From positions 124,001 to 188,000 of the forward strand of contig JBNKTC010000002.1 of NCBI GenBank assembly GCA_050297855.1: a DNA stretch of 64,000 bases, given 5' to 3'. Made by a program: the position numbers and the translations under genes. Origin of the DNA: SZUA-545 sp050297855. Its GTDB lineage: Bacteria > Campylobacterota > Campylobacteria > Campylobacterales > SZUA-545. This document shows, in pieces, positions 16,646 to 24,120 of the stretch. Position 1 is the stretch's first letter. Each line of letters starts with the position of its first letter. The notes below the pieces were generated by a model. That model did not search any database. It was not told the DNA's origin and was given only the letters and a program-made list of their open reading frames with translations.

Positions 16646-17479
16646 TTATCTTCCTGCGATTACCGCAAACTCGTCGGTGGTGTCCGAAAAGCTTTTTCCG
16701 GCTACGTCGGAGAAGTATTGATTGATCTTCAGTCCCGCCGCTTCAAACTCCGAAGCCAACATCTCTGTTGAAAAGTACTGCAGCCAGTTGAAGACGGTCT
16801 TGGACGACGCTTCTTCGATGATCGTGTATTTATCCAGTACGACCTTTTCATCGTCATACTTGAAGGTATTGACAAAACCGTAATACCTGTTGGGCGACCA
16901 GAAGCCGAACAGCTGGTTCAGTTCATAACTGCTCTGTTCCTCACGCTTCACATAGGCGTTCAGTGACGAGACATCCATCAGGATGCGGCCGTTTTCTTTG
17001 AGTATGGATGCAAAGATGCCCAGCAGCTGTTTGCGCTGCACCGGGCTCAGTGCACAGAAGTCACAGAAGATCATCGTGACGAGATCGAACTTCTCATCGC
17101 TTTGAAAGTCAAGGTAATTGGCATTGACGTAGTCGATAGTCAGGTTGTTCTCCTGCGCCGTTTTCCTTGCGTATTCGATGGAGTTTTTCGAAAAATCGAT
17201 CCCGGTCACCCGGGCGCCTTTTTGGGCCAGGGCCGTTGTGTAAAGACCCGGGCCGCATCCGAAGTCGACGACTTTTTTCCCCTCGACATCGAAGGTTTTT
17301 GCAATCCACTCGACGGAGCGTTCGATAAACGCCGCGTTTCTCGATGAGAGGTCGACATCGGGATTGAGGTGGTACTCAAGCATTTTTTTGGATGTGTATT
17401 CATTTGTCCATAGCTCTGCAGCCGTATAGACAGAAAAAACATCCGGACGGTTATTTATTTTTTCCAGTTCCTGGAACAT
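16646..17479 (-). CDS. Class I SAM-dependent methyltransferase
   Basis: A 277-residue enzyme. Motif I is KVVDFGCGPGLYTTALAQKGARVTGIDFSK at about 68-97, followed by the methyltransferase core ending ILKENGRILMDVSSLNAY. The C-terminal 100 residues (LFGFWSPNRYYGFVNTFKYDD) are typical of the small-molecule methyltransferase group seen in many anaerobes. The substrate is not known. ATG 17479 is chosen because GGAGGA lies seven bases before it; a TTG four codons earlier sits inside that site. Confidence 0.88.
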   Translation of the reverse strand: MFQELEKINNRPDVFSVYTAAELWTNEYTSKKMLEYHLNPDVDLSSRNAAFIERSVEWIAKTFDVEGKKVVDFGCGPGLYTTALAQKGARVTGIDFSKNSIEYARKTAQENNLTIDYVNANYLDFQSDEKFDLVTMIFCDFCALSPVQRKQLLGIFASILKENGRILMDVSSLNAYVKREEQSSYELNQLFGFWSPNRYYGFVNTFKYDDEKVVLDKYTIIEEASSKTVFNWLQYFSTEMLASEFEAAGLKINQYFSDVAGKSFSDTTDEFAVIAGR

Positions 17480-17630
17480 TCGTTCCTCCAATAATGATTA
17501 AAAAAGAAGTAGGCATGGTTACCATGCAACGGATTGACCAACCGTCCCGGGCCAATCCTTAAGATTTATATTCGGGATTGACCTTTTGTCGGGAAATGTT
17601 TAATAGTGAATTTCAATGTACACCTCCTTA

Positions 17631-17679
17631 TTGCTTAAAAATGGGTTTGATATGCTATAGTGTTTCGACCAGCGGTCGA
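17631..17679 (+). promoter_or_regulatory. Candidate promoter with palindromic operator
   Basis: TTGCTT at 17631 and TATAGT at 17656 form a promoter-like pair with 19-base spacing. Directly after it lies TCGACC-AGC-GGTCGA (17665-17679), a perfect 6-bp inverted repeat with a 3-base centre, as bound by many dimeric repressors (TetR type for example). Position around the expected transcript start suggests repression of the DUF2938 gene. No regulator gene is next to it. Confidence 0.5.
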
Positions 17680-17762
17680 GTTTTGTATTGTAACAGAAAC
17701 CGGGCCAATGATCAAGGGACGAAAAGAGACCTTTGAGAATTTGAAAAGAGAGGAGAATAGAG

Positions 17763-18251
17763 TTGATTATTATAGAAGCGGTATTGATGGGGGTATTTGC
17801 AACATACATGATGGATTTGTTGGCCGGTATCCTTGCCAAAAGAAAACTCATTTATCCTTTTATGTCGCCGGAGGCTATGGGTCGGTGGTTCCTTTACATC
17901 TTTAGAGGGAAGATCCTGCATAAGGATATTAACGAAAGTCCAAAATTGAAACATGAAACGCGGTGGTATGTGATATCGCACTATCTGATCGGCGTCGCCC
18001 TGGCAGGCATTTACCTGGCACTTGATCTGAAGATCGAACTGATCCATGAGCATATGTGGATGACGCTGGTTTTTGGGATAGCGACCGTATGCTTTCCATG
18101 GTTTTGGCTGCTCCCCAGTATCGGTCTCGGGATCATGGCCTCCAGATCACCGAAGCGTTCTCTGATCATCCGGACCAATCTTATCAATCACACAAACTTC
18201 GGGATCGGGCTTTTTGTATGGATGATCCTGTTCCATCATCTCTTCCGGTAA
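17763..18251 (+). CDS. DUF2938-family membrane protein
   Basis: A 162-residue integral membrane protein with the DUF2938 pattern: EAVLMGVFATYMMDLLAGIL, PEAMGRWFLYIFRGKILHKDINESPKLKHE, WYVISHYLIGVALAGIYL, FPWFWLLPSIGLGIMASRSPKRSLIIRTNLINHTNFGIGLF. Four helices. Family members are uncharacterised, often next to TetR regulators, which fits the palindrome upstream. The start is TTG 17763 after GAGAGGAG. Repeat copy E follows its stop codon. Confidence 0.8.
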   Translation: MIIIEAVLMGVFATYMMDLLAGILAKRKLIYPFMSPEAMGRWFLYIFRGKILHKDINESPKLKHETRWYVISHYLIGVALAGIYLALDLKIELIHEHMWMTLVFGIATVCFPWFWLLPSIGLGIMASRSPKRSLIIRTNLINHTNFGIGLFVWMILFHHLFR

Positions 18252-18252
18252 T

Positions 18253-18300
18253 AAATAGAAATAAAGGGGGCAGGCGACTTTCTGCCTTTATGCCGGTCGA
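18253..18300 (+). repeat. Dispersed GGGACAGGC-type repeat, copy E
   Basis: TAGAAATAAAGGGGGCAGGC, GACTTTCTGCC, TTTATGCCGGTCGA. It keeps the AAATAAAGG start and the ATGCCGG part but lacks the middle TTAACCG. It lies two bases after the DUF2938 stop codon. Confidence 0.65.
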
Positions 18301-18355
18301 GATCTTCTGCTAATCCCACGCTACAAATATAAGTCTCATTCGGTAATAATTCGGG

Positions 18356-18541
18356 TATAAACGGGTGGGTACTCACATGTCCACCCCGGCAATAAAAAAG
18401 GAAACCTGATTTGGAACCATCTGGGAGGTGTACCGGCACAGCCGCATGGCGTGCCGGCAACGAAGCAAAAAGCAATAAAAAAAGAGTCGAGAAGCCGGCG
18501 GGGTTTGTGCCTGGGCGGTTCGTCCGCCTGTGGGTGTGATC
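18356..18541 (+). promoter_or_regulatory. Promoter and highly structured 5' leader of the CNNM-type gene
   Basis: TATAAA at 18356-18361 is a likely -10 box. The transcript would then carry about 170 bases before ATG 18542. It holds GGTGG/CCACC (18365-18384), a strong hairpin CCGGCAC...GTGCCGG with inner GCC/GGC (18433-18457), an A-rich single-stranded stretch, and GGCGG-TTCGT-CCGCC (18514-18528) right before the start codon. It does not match the consensus I know for M-box, yybP-ykoY, cobalamin, fluoride or TPP riboswitches. A metal-responsive leader would fit the product, but this is inference. Confidence 0.5.
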
Positions 18542-19489
18542 ATGGAGATTGCAGTCATTATTGCGCTTATCGGCGCATCGGGGATGTTTTCCGGTCTTAC
18601 CATCGGACTCATGAGTCTCTCCGTGGACGAGGTCCAGCGGGCCGCGGACCTGGGGGACGGCAGGGCCTTGAAGGTGCTTCCCATTATCAGCCGCAGCAAT
18701 CTGCTTTTGGTGACCTTGCTGCTGGGGAATACGGCGGTCAATGCCGCGCTCTCCATCTTTTTGGGGGTCGTCGTCGGAGGCGGTGTCCTGGCAGGCTTTA
18801 TCGCGACGGCGCTGATCCTGGTCTTTGGTGAGATCGTTCCTGCGGCGGTTTTGACGCGCCACGCGTTGAATGTGGGCTCGAAGATGGCCGGTGTGGTGCG
18901 GATGCTTATCTGGGCAGCGTACCCCGTCGCCTGGCCCATTGCGGCCATTCTGGACCGCGTGCTCGGGGAGCCCCTTCCCCAGATTCTCAGCCGCAGGGAG
19001 CTCAGCCACGTGATCGAAACCCACCACCGATCCAATGAAAGCGATATCGACGCGTTGGATCGTGACATTATGCTCGGAGCCCTCTCGCTGCAGGAGCGGC
19101 GGGTGGATGAGATCATGACCCCCGAGGAGGAGGTCCTGACCGTCGGGGTAAAAGAGCCCCTGACCAAAGAGTTGCTGGACCGTCTCAAAGCAAGCGGCTT
19201 TACCCGCTTTCCCGTGGTCTGGGACGACCGCGTGGTGGGGGTGCTCAATATCAAAAAGCTTGTCGGTATCTGTGCCAGCGGCGGGACCATAGAGGAGTAC
19301 AGCCGGGAGTACAAGATCATCCATGTACCCTACGATGCCAAGGTTGACGATATCCTCTACCGGATGATCAAGGGAAGAGTCCACATGGCCTCCGTAGCAG
19401 ACGAACGGGGCTGGGTGGGGATCGTAACCATGGAAGACATCCTCGAAGCCCTGGTGGGGCAGGAGATCACAGATGAGTACGGGCATTAG
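18542..19489 (+). CDS. CNNM/CorC-type transporter with DUF21 and CBS domains
   Basis: A 315-residue protein. The DUF21 membrane domain (about 1-165, starting MEIAVIIALIGASGMFSGLTIGLMSLSVDE) has the SRSNLLLVTLLLGNTAVNAALS and FGEIVPAAVLTRHAL motifs of the family. A CBS pair follows (about 190-310; VDEIMTPEEEVLTV and GIVTMEDILEALVGQEI). CNNM/CorC proteins handle Mg2+ (and Co2+) and respond to ATP through CBS. The C-terminal CorC_HlyC domain is absent, as in CNNM. ATG 18542 fits the family N-terminus better than GTG 18530. It overlaps the next gene by 17 bases. Confidence 0.88.
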   Translation: MEIAVIIALIGASGMFSGLTIGLMSLSVDEVQRAADLGDGRALKVLPIISRSNLLLVTLLLGNTAVNAALSIFLGVVVGGGVLAGFIATALILVFGEIVPAAVLTRHALNVGSKMAGVVRMLIWAAYPVAWPIAAILDRVLGEPLPQILSRRELSHVIETHHRSNESDIDALDRDIMLGALSLQERRVDEIMTPEEEVLTVGVKEPLTKELLDRLKASGFTRFPVVWDDRVVGVLNIKKLVGICASGGTIEEYSREYKIIHVPYDAKVDDILYRMIKGRVHMASVADERGWVGIVTMEDILEALVGQEITDEYGH

Positions 19490-20165
19490 GAGAGCAGAGT
19501 ATGGGAAAGAAGAGGGAGTAAATCCCTATAACCGACATGTCCATTTCACGGTATCGATCCTGAGCATCCTGCTGGCCCTTGCGGCGGTGCTCAACTACGG
19601 GCTCTTCGAGATACGGCAGGGGTTTACGGAGACGGGCGGCTTTTTTATCGAAGCCATCGGCACGGCGGACCGCTTTTGGCTCTATGGAAGCGAAGGGGCG
19701 TTTACGCTGGTGCCCAACTTCCTGGTAACGGGTATCATCGTCGTGGCGCTGGGGTTCGGTCTGATCGTCTTTGCACTCAAATACCTGGCCGTGCCAAACG
19801 GTTCGCGAATCCTGCTGGTGTTTTTTATCCTGCTCACCCTCTTTGGCGGGGGGCTGGGGCACCTGGTGATCTGGCTTCCCGTCTGGGGTTTTGCCACCCG
19901 TATGCATTCATCCCTCGGTGGGTATGAAAAATGGGTACCGCAAAAGCTCCGTATGCTCCTCGGCAGACTCTGGCCGGTCCTGCTTACCGCCGCATGCCTC
20001 TCCTGGCTGATAGTGATGGAGTTGGGAATCTTCGGCTATTTTCCCGGGGTGGGCGATCCCGATGCCGTGATGAACGTGGTCTTTGCCTTTTTGCTCGGGA
20101 CGACGTTTTTTTTGAGTCTTGCTTTTTTGGGTGCAATGGCAAGGGACCTGCAGGCGCGATCTTAA
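19473..20165 (+). CDS. Hypothetical polytopic membrane protein
   Basis: A 230-residue protein with about five membrane helices (roughly 26-46, 80-105, 112-137, 165-185, 200-222) and short loops. It has no motif I recognise. Its ATG lies inside the end of the CNNM gene (17-base overlap), so it is translated from the same message and may act together with that transporter. The N-terminal 20 residues are hydrophilic (MSTGIRRAEYGKEEGVNPYNRH). Confidence 0.7.
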   Translation: MSTGIRRAEYGKEEGVNPYNRHVHFTVSILSILLALAAVLNYGLFEIRQGFTETGGFFIEAIGTADRFWLYGSEGAFTLVPNFLVTGIIVVALGFGLIVFALKYLAVPNGSRILLVFFILLTLFGGGLGHLVIWLPVWGFATRMHSSLGGYEKWVPQKLRMLLGRLWPVLLTAACLSWLIVMELGIFGYFPGVGDPDAVMNVVFAFLLGTTFFLSLAFLGAMARDLQARS

Positions 20166-20212
20166 ACCGTACTCTGCAATATGATAAAATCTGTCTAGAT
20201 AAGCGAGGGAAT

Positions 20213-20413
20213 ATGCAGTTAGACGAAACAATGACCAAAAAAGTAGAAGCGCTGGCGCTGATGATGCATATGTCACCCGAAGAGGTTTTAAACGAAGCGC
20301 TGGAGAGTTATCTGGAAACCCAGCAGAAGAAGCTGGTGGAAGATGAGCTGGAACGCGAGCGCAAAGAGACGACCTTCACCAGCGACGAGTTCTGGGACGG
20401 GGTGGATATCTAA
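20213..20413 (+). CDS. Small ribbon-helix-helix-like protein
   Basis: A 66-residue protein. LDETMTKKVEALALMMHMSPEEVLNEALESYLE fits the ribbon-helix-helix pattern (short strand, two helices, the second with EEVLNEAL) found in CopG-type regulators and antitoxins. The tail TFTSDEFWDGVDI is acidic. No toxin gene is adjacent; the next gene starts with the base after its stop codon. It may regulate the operon or bind DNA elsewhere. GCGAGGGA precedes ATG 20213; the longer frame from 19931 is a shadow of the membrane protein. Confidence 0.75.
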   Translation: MQLDETMTKKVEALALMMHMSPEEVLNEALESYLETQQKKLVEDELERERKETTFTSDEFWDGVDI

Positions 20414-20815
20414 ATGCGGCCTCTTAATACTATTTTACTTTTTGCGATGAGCCTTTCGGTTTTGCATGGGGGGCAGATTACGGAAGACAAGGGGTTTAAA
20501 GCGATATATGCCCAGAGGGAAAATGCCTCTAAAACCCTTCTGATGATGTACACGGCCAAAAGCTGTCCCCAGTGTGCCTATATGAAGCGGAAGGTTTTTC
20601 AGGAGCCGGAGGTGAAAGCGTACATGGACCGCAACTTTGTCGTTTTGGAAAAGGATATCAACCACGACGACCTGCCCGAAGGGTTTGCCTATTTCGGGGT
20701 CCCCACGATGTTTTTTATCGATAAAGAGGGCCGGCAGGTCGCAAAGCTCATCGGGTCGTCGCGGGGCGGTGCTTTTTTGAAGCGGCTGCAAAGTATCCGA
20801 AGCAGTGCCCAATGA
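20414..20815 (+). CDS. Periplasmic thioredoxin-fold protein with CPQC
   Basis: A 133-residue protein with a signal peptide (MRPLNTILLFAMSLSVLHG) and a thioredoxin fold: TLLMMYTAKSCPQCAYMKRKVFQEPEV, active-site CPQC, DRNFVVLEKDINHDDLPEGFAYFGVPTMFFIDKEGRQV with cis-Pro. This is the DUF255/SoxW-like type that acts on disulfides outside the cytoplasm. The start codon follows directly after the stop of the RHH gene and its end overlaps the pentapeptide gene by four bases (ATGA). Confidence 0.85.
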   Translation: MRPLNTILLFAMSLSVLHGGQITEDKGFKAIYAQRENASKTLLMMYTAKSCPQCAYMKRKVFQEPEVKAYMDRNFVVLEKDINHDDLPEGFAYFGVPTMFFIDKEGRQVAKLIGSSRGGAFLKRLQSIRSSAQ

Positions 20816-21417
20816 GACGCTGGGGCAATATCCTTGTACTGGCGACGGTGCTTTGGGGATACGACCCTGCCTGTATGGAAAGGCTCATGCAGGACGAAGA
20901 GGTCGCGGGCTGTGACTTTTCCAAAGCCGATCTAAGCAAGCGTGATCTTACGGCTTTTGAAATACCAAAGGCTAATTTCCGGGGAGCCGACCTGTCGGGA
21001 AGCAATTTTTTTATGGCCGACCTTCACGGCTCGGATTTCAGCGGTGCGAACCTCGAAGGCGCGGTCTTCTGGAAAGCCGATCTTAGCTTTGCAGTCTTTA
21101 CGAACACGAAGGCAAAGGGTGCCAACTTCAAAGGGGCCCACTTCCAGCATGCGGTCTTAAAAAACAGCGACCTGAGCCACAGTATCTCCTGGAAGGCCGA
21201 TTTCACAGACGCGTCGATCCAGCGCTGCGACTTCGGTGCCAGCGAGCTGGGTGCGGCCGGCTTTGTCGGCAACGATCTGCGCGACAGCAACCTCAGCGGC
21301 GCCATCCTGTGGCAGAGCCGATTTAAAAAGAGCGTTCTGACGGCCCGGCAGTGTGCCGATGCGAGGAGCGAGGAGGCGATCTTTTTGGAAGCGGTACGAT
21401 GCAAGGAGACGGAATGA
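20812..21417 (+). CDS. Exported pentapeptide-repeat protein
   Basis: A 201-residue protein with a short signal-like N-terminus (MRRWGNILVLATVLWGYDPAC) and about 20 pentapeptide repeats of the A(D/N)LxX kind from residue 34 to 170 (for example FRGADLSGSNFFMADLHGSDF, CDFSKADLSKRDL). Such proteins form a right-handed beta-helix. Their roles are diverse, including interaction with DNA mimics or membranes, and no function can be assigned here. It overlaps both neighbours by four bases, so it is translated as part of the operon. Confidence 0.85.
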   Translation: MRRWGNILVLATVLWGYDPACMERLMQDEEVAGCDFSKADLSKRDLTAFEIPKANFRGADLSGSNFFMADLHGSDFSGANLEGAVFWKADLSFAVFTNTKAKGANFKGAHFQHAVLKNSDLSHSISWKADFTDASIQRCDFGASELGAAGFVGNDLRDSNLSGAILWQSRFKKSVLTARQCADARSEEAIFLEAVRCKETE

Positions 21418-21755
21418 AAACAAGACTGCTTATCGTCATCAGCACCGACAACCCCGACACGATCATGAAGTTCCCGCTGCTTTACGGTGGGGTCTCCCTG
21501 CCGCGCGGGTACTGGGAGCGGGTGCATGTGATGTTCTGGGGTGCGTCGATCGTGCAGGCGCGGGAGAACAGGACCATACGCGACAAGGTCGTTGCGATGC
21601 AGGAAGAGGGCGTGGAGTTCAGCTCGTGTGTCGTCTGCGCCGGGGAGTATGATGCGGTCGAATCCCTCGAAAGCATCGGTATCACCTGCAACCATACGGG
21701 TGAGCTTTTGACCGAGGCGCTTAAAAGCGATGCCTGGTCGGTGATGACGATATGA
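21414..21755 (+). CDS. DsrE-like sulfur-relay fold protein
   Basis: A 113-residue cytoplasmic protein with the DsrE/DsrF-like fold: MKTRLLIVISTDNPDTIMKFPLLYGG, HVMFWGASIVQARENRTIRDKVVAMQEEGVEFSSCVVCAGEYDAVESLESIGI. The two cysteines in SSCVVCAGEY lie where DsrE-type proteins often keep the sulfur-carrying Cys. Whether it carries sulfur or only keeps the fold cannot be told. ATG 21414 overlaps the pentapeptide stop (ATGA), and CAAGGAG lies before it. It ends overlapping the ABC ATPase start. Confidence 0.75.
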   Translation: MKTRLLIVISTDNPDTIMKFPLLYGGVSLPRGYWERVHVMFWGASIVQARENRTIRDKVVAMQEEGVEFSSCVVCAGEYDAVESLESIGITCNHTGELLTEALKSDAWSVMTI

Positions 21756-22528
21756 GAGTCATCGAGGTCGACGGGCTGACAAAGTCCTTTAACGGGCTCA
21801 CTGCCGTCGACAAGATCAGCTTCGGCATCGACAAGGGCGAGGTCGTGGCATTCCTGGGCCCCAACGGGGCAGGGAAGAGTACGACGATCAAGATGCTGAT
21901 CACCGTATTAAAACCGACGGAGGGGCACGTCAAGGTCAACGGCTACGATGTACGCAGCCAGCAGAACGATGTCCGCAAGAGTATCGGGGTGGTCTTCCAG
22001 GACGTCAGCCTGGACGACGACCTGACGGCATACGAAAACATGGAGTACCATGCGGTGCTCTACAAGATCCCCAAACGCGAACGCCGGGAGCGGATCACGG
22101 AGCTGTTGGAGTATGTGGGACTTGCCGACCGGCAGGGGGATTTCGTCAAGACCTTTTCGGGCGGGATGAAGCGGCGGCTGGAGATCGCCCGCGGGCTGCT
22201 CCACGAACCTGAGGTGCTCTTCCTCGACGAGCCGACCCTGGGGCTGGATGTGCAGACACGCTCCTTCCTCTGGAGCTATATCAAAAAGCTGAACGCAGCA
22301 AAGGAGACGACGATCTTCTTCACGACCCACAATATCGACGAAGCGGAGAAGACCGCGAACAAGATCTTTATCATCGACAGGGGGAAGATCATCGCATCGG
22401 GGACGTCCGCGGCGATCAAGGAGCAGACGGGGACCGAGTCGCTGGAGAAGGCGTTTCTGGCCCTGACCGGGTATGACATCAGGCAGCAGGCCGCCAGTCC
22501 CCTGGACCGGATGCGGAGGATGCGCTGA
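21752..22528 (+). CDS. ABC-2 exporter ATP-binding subunit
   Basis: A 258-residue ABC ATPase of the DrrA/CcmA type. Walker A GPNGAGKST (about 35-43), Q-loop VFQDVS, signature FSGGMKRRLEIARGL, Walker B VLFLDEPTLGLD, H-loop FFTTHNIDEAE. It energises export through the permease encoded next (one-base overlap). The substrate is unknown; DrrA-type pumps move drugs, lipids or polysaccharides. It overlaps the DsrE-like gene by four bases. Confidence 0.92.
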   Translation: MRVIEVDGLTKSFNGLTAVDKISFGIDKGEVVAFLGPNGAGKSTTIKMLITVLKPTEGHVKVNGYDVRSQQNDVRKSIGVVFQDVSLDDDLTAYENMEYHAVLYKIPKRERRERITELLEYVGLADRQGDFVKTFSGGMKRRLEIARGLLHEPEVLFLDEPTLGLDVQTRSFLWSYIKKLNAAKETTIFFTTHNIDEAEKTANKIFIIDRGKIIASGTSAAIKEQTGTESLEKAFLALTGYDIRQQAASPLDRMRRMR

Positions 22529-23274
22529 TGGAGGTGATCTACATCATGTGGAAGCGTCAGGTGACGCTTTTTTGGCGCTCCAAGCCGCGGGTGCTGGGAT
22601 CTATCGCCCAGCCGCTGCTTTTCCTTATCGCCCTGGGGTTCGGCTTAGGCCCGGTCTTCGAACGGGCGGGGGGCGTGGAGTATATCCAGTTTCTCACCCC
22701 GGGGATCATCGCCATGACCCTGCTGTTCGGGTCGATGTTTTCGGGAATGTCGCTTATCTGGGATCGGCAGTTCGGGTTTTTAAAAGAGTCCCTGGTAGCC
22801 CCCGTCCCCAGGGTGAAGCTCCTGGCCGGGCGGACCCTGGGCGGGGCGACGATCGCTGTACTGCAGGGGCTTTTGGTCCTGATCGTGAGCCTTCTGATCG
22901 GCTTCCGTATGGAGAACTGGCTGCACCTGATCCCCGCCGTGGCGCTGATGTTTATGGTGTCGCTCTTTTTTACCCTGCTCGGCACCACGATCGCCACACG
23001 GGTAAAAGACATGGAGGCGTTCCCGCTTATTATGAACTTCCTGATCATGCCCACCTTCTTCCTCTCGGGCGCGCTCTTCCCGCTGGAGGGGCTGCCGCCT
23101 GCGATCATGCTGATCACCCAGCTTAACCCCCTCTCCTACGGGGTGGACGCGCTGCGGCTCGTACTGGGGGGCGAGGCGGTCTTCGGGCTCTGGACCGATA
23201 TCGGGCTGTTTGTCCTCCTGACGGCCGGGATGCTTTTTGTTGGCAGCCGTTTTTTCGAAAAGATCGAGGTGTAA
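22528..23274 (+). CDS. ABC-2 exporter permease subunit
   Basis: A 248-residue permease with six membrane helices and the ABC-2 pattern: WKRQVTLFWRSKPRVLGSIAQPLLFLIALGFGLG, QFLTPGIIAMTLLFGSMFSGMSLIWDRQFGFLKESLVAPVPR, MNFLIMPTFFLSGALFPLEGLPPAIMLITQLNPLSYGVDALR. It pairs with the ATPase encoded directly upstream. It is the last gene of the overlapping operon that starts at 20213. Confidence 0.92.
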   Translation: MEVIYIMWKRQVTLFWRSKPRVLGSIAQPLLFLIALGFGLGPVFERAGGVEYIQFLTPGIIAMTLLFGSMFSGMSLIWDRQFGFLKESLVAPVPRVKLLAGRTLGGATIAVLQGLLVLIVSLLIGFRMENWLHLIPAVALMFMVSLFFTLLGTTIATRVKDMEAFPLIMNFLIMPTFFLSGALFPLEGLPPAIMLITQLNPLSYGVDALRLVLGGEAVFGLWTDIGLFVLLTAGMLFVGSRFFEKIEV

Positions 23275-23328
23275 AAACGGGTGCGCTACAATAACGCCCA
23301 AACGGATCTCTCTTAAGGAACGGCAGGT

Positions 23329-24072
23329 ATGCAGAACTTTTATACGGTCATTATCGGAACGGAACTTTTAAACGGTCGGCGTGAGGATATGCACTTCCCC
23401 GTCGTTAACGCGGCCCTGCTCAAGCGGGGCTGGGAGCACAAGGGCAACTTCGTCATCAGTGACGATCCCGCCTTTATGGAGGATATCTTCCGCCTGATAC
23501 AAAAGGACGAGAAGAGCGTTATGTTCTGTTTCGGAGGGATCGGGGCGACCCCCGATGACTATACGCGCCAGGTGGCGGCCAAGGTCTTTACGCAGGGCGG
23601 ATTGGAGATCCATCCTGAAGGGAAACGGATTCTCGAAGAGAAGTTCGGCGATCAGATCACCGACCGGCGGCTGGAGCTGGTCAACTTCCCCAAGGGGGTG
23701 GGGCTGTTAACCAACGTGGTCAACCGGGTCCCCGGCTTTTACCTTGAGGAGCGCTTTTTCTTCGTCCCCGGCTTTCCCCAGATGGCCCACCCGATGGTTC
23801 TGGAGGCGCTGGAACGGTTCTATCCGAAGGGAAAAGAGAAGTACCGCCGCAGCATTATCATCGGCACCTCCGAAGGGCACCTGCTGAGCCTTATGGATAC
23901 GATTCCTGCGTCCCTGGAGTTCTCTTCACTGCCGAGCATCCACGATGACCGGCGCGAAGTGGAGATCTCCTTCGCCTCCCACATCCCGGATGAGGTGGAG
24001 GAGTGGATCGGGCGTTTCGAGGAGGAGGCGAAGCGGATGGGTGTCGCCTATGAAAAACCGGCTCCCCGTTAA
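23329..24072 (+). CDS. CinA N-terminal-type (MoaB/MogA-fold) protein
   Basis: A 247-residue protein with the molybdopterin-binding (CinA N-terminal) fold: TVIIGTELLNGRREDMHFPVVNAALLKRGWE, CFGGIGATPDDYTRQVAA with the GGxGxTxDD site, PGFPQMAHPMVLEAL. Compared with full CinA it lacks the C-terminal PncC deamidase domain. Related stand-alone proteins act in nucleotide or NAD clean-up, or in molybdopterin handling; this one is not assignable. AAGGAACGGCAGGT precedes the ATG. Confidence 0.85.
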   Translation: MQNFYTVIIGTELLNGRREDMHFPVVNAALLKRGWEHKGNFVISDDPAFMEDIFRLIQKDEKSVMFCFGGIGATPDDYTRQVAAKVFTQGGLEIHPEGKRILEEKFGDQITDRRLELVNFPKGVGLLTNVVNRVPGFYLEERFFFVPGFPQMAHPMVLEALERFYPKGKEKYRRSIIIGTSEGHLLSLMDTIPASLEFSSLPSIHDDRREVEISFASHIPDEVEEWIGRFEEEAKRMGVAYEKPAPR

Positions 24073-24120
24073 GCGCGATATATACTTTAATGAAGTCGGC
24101 GATTTGCCGATATTACCCCC

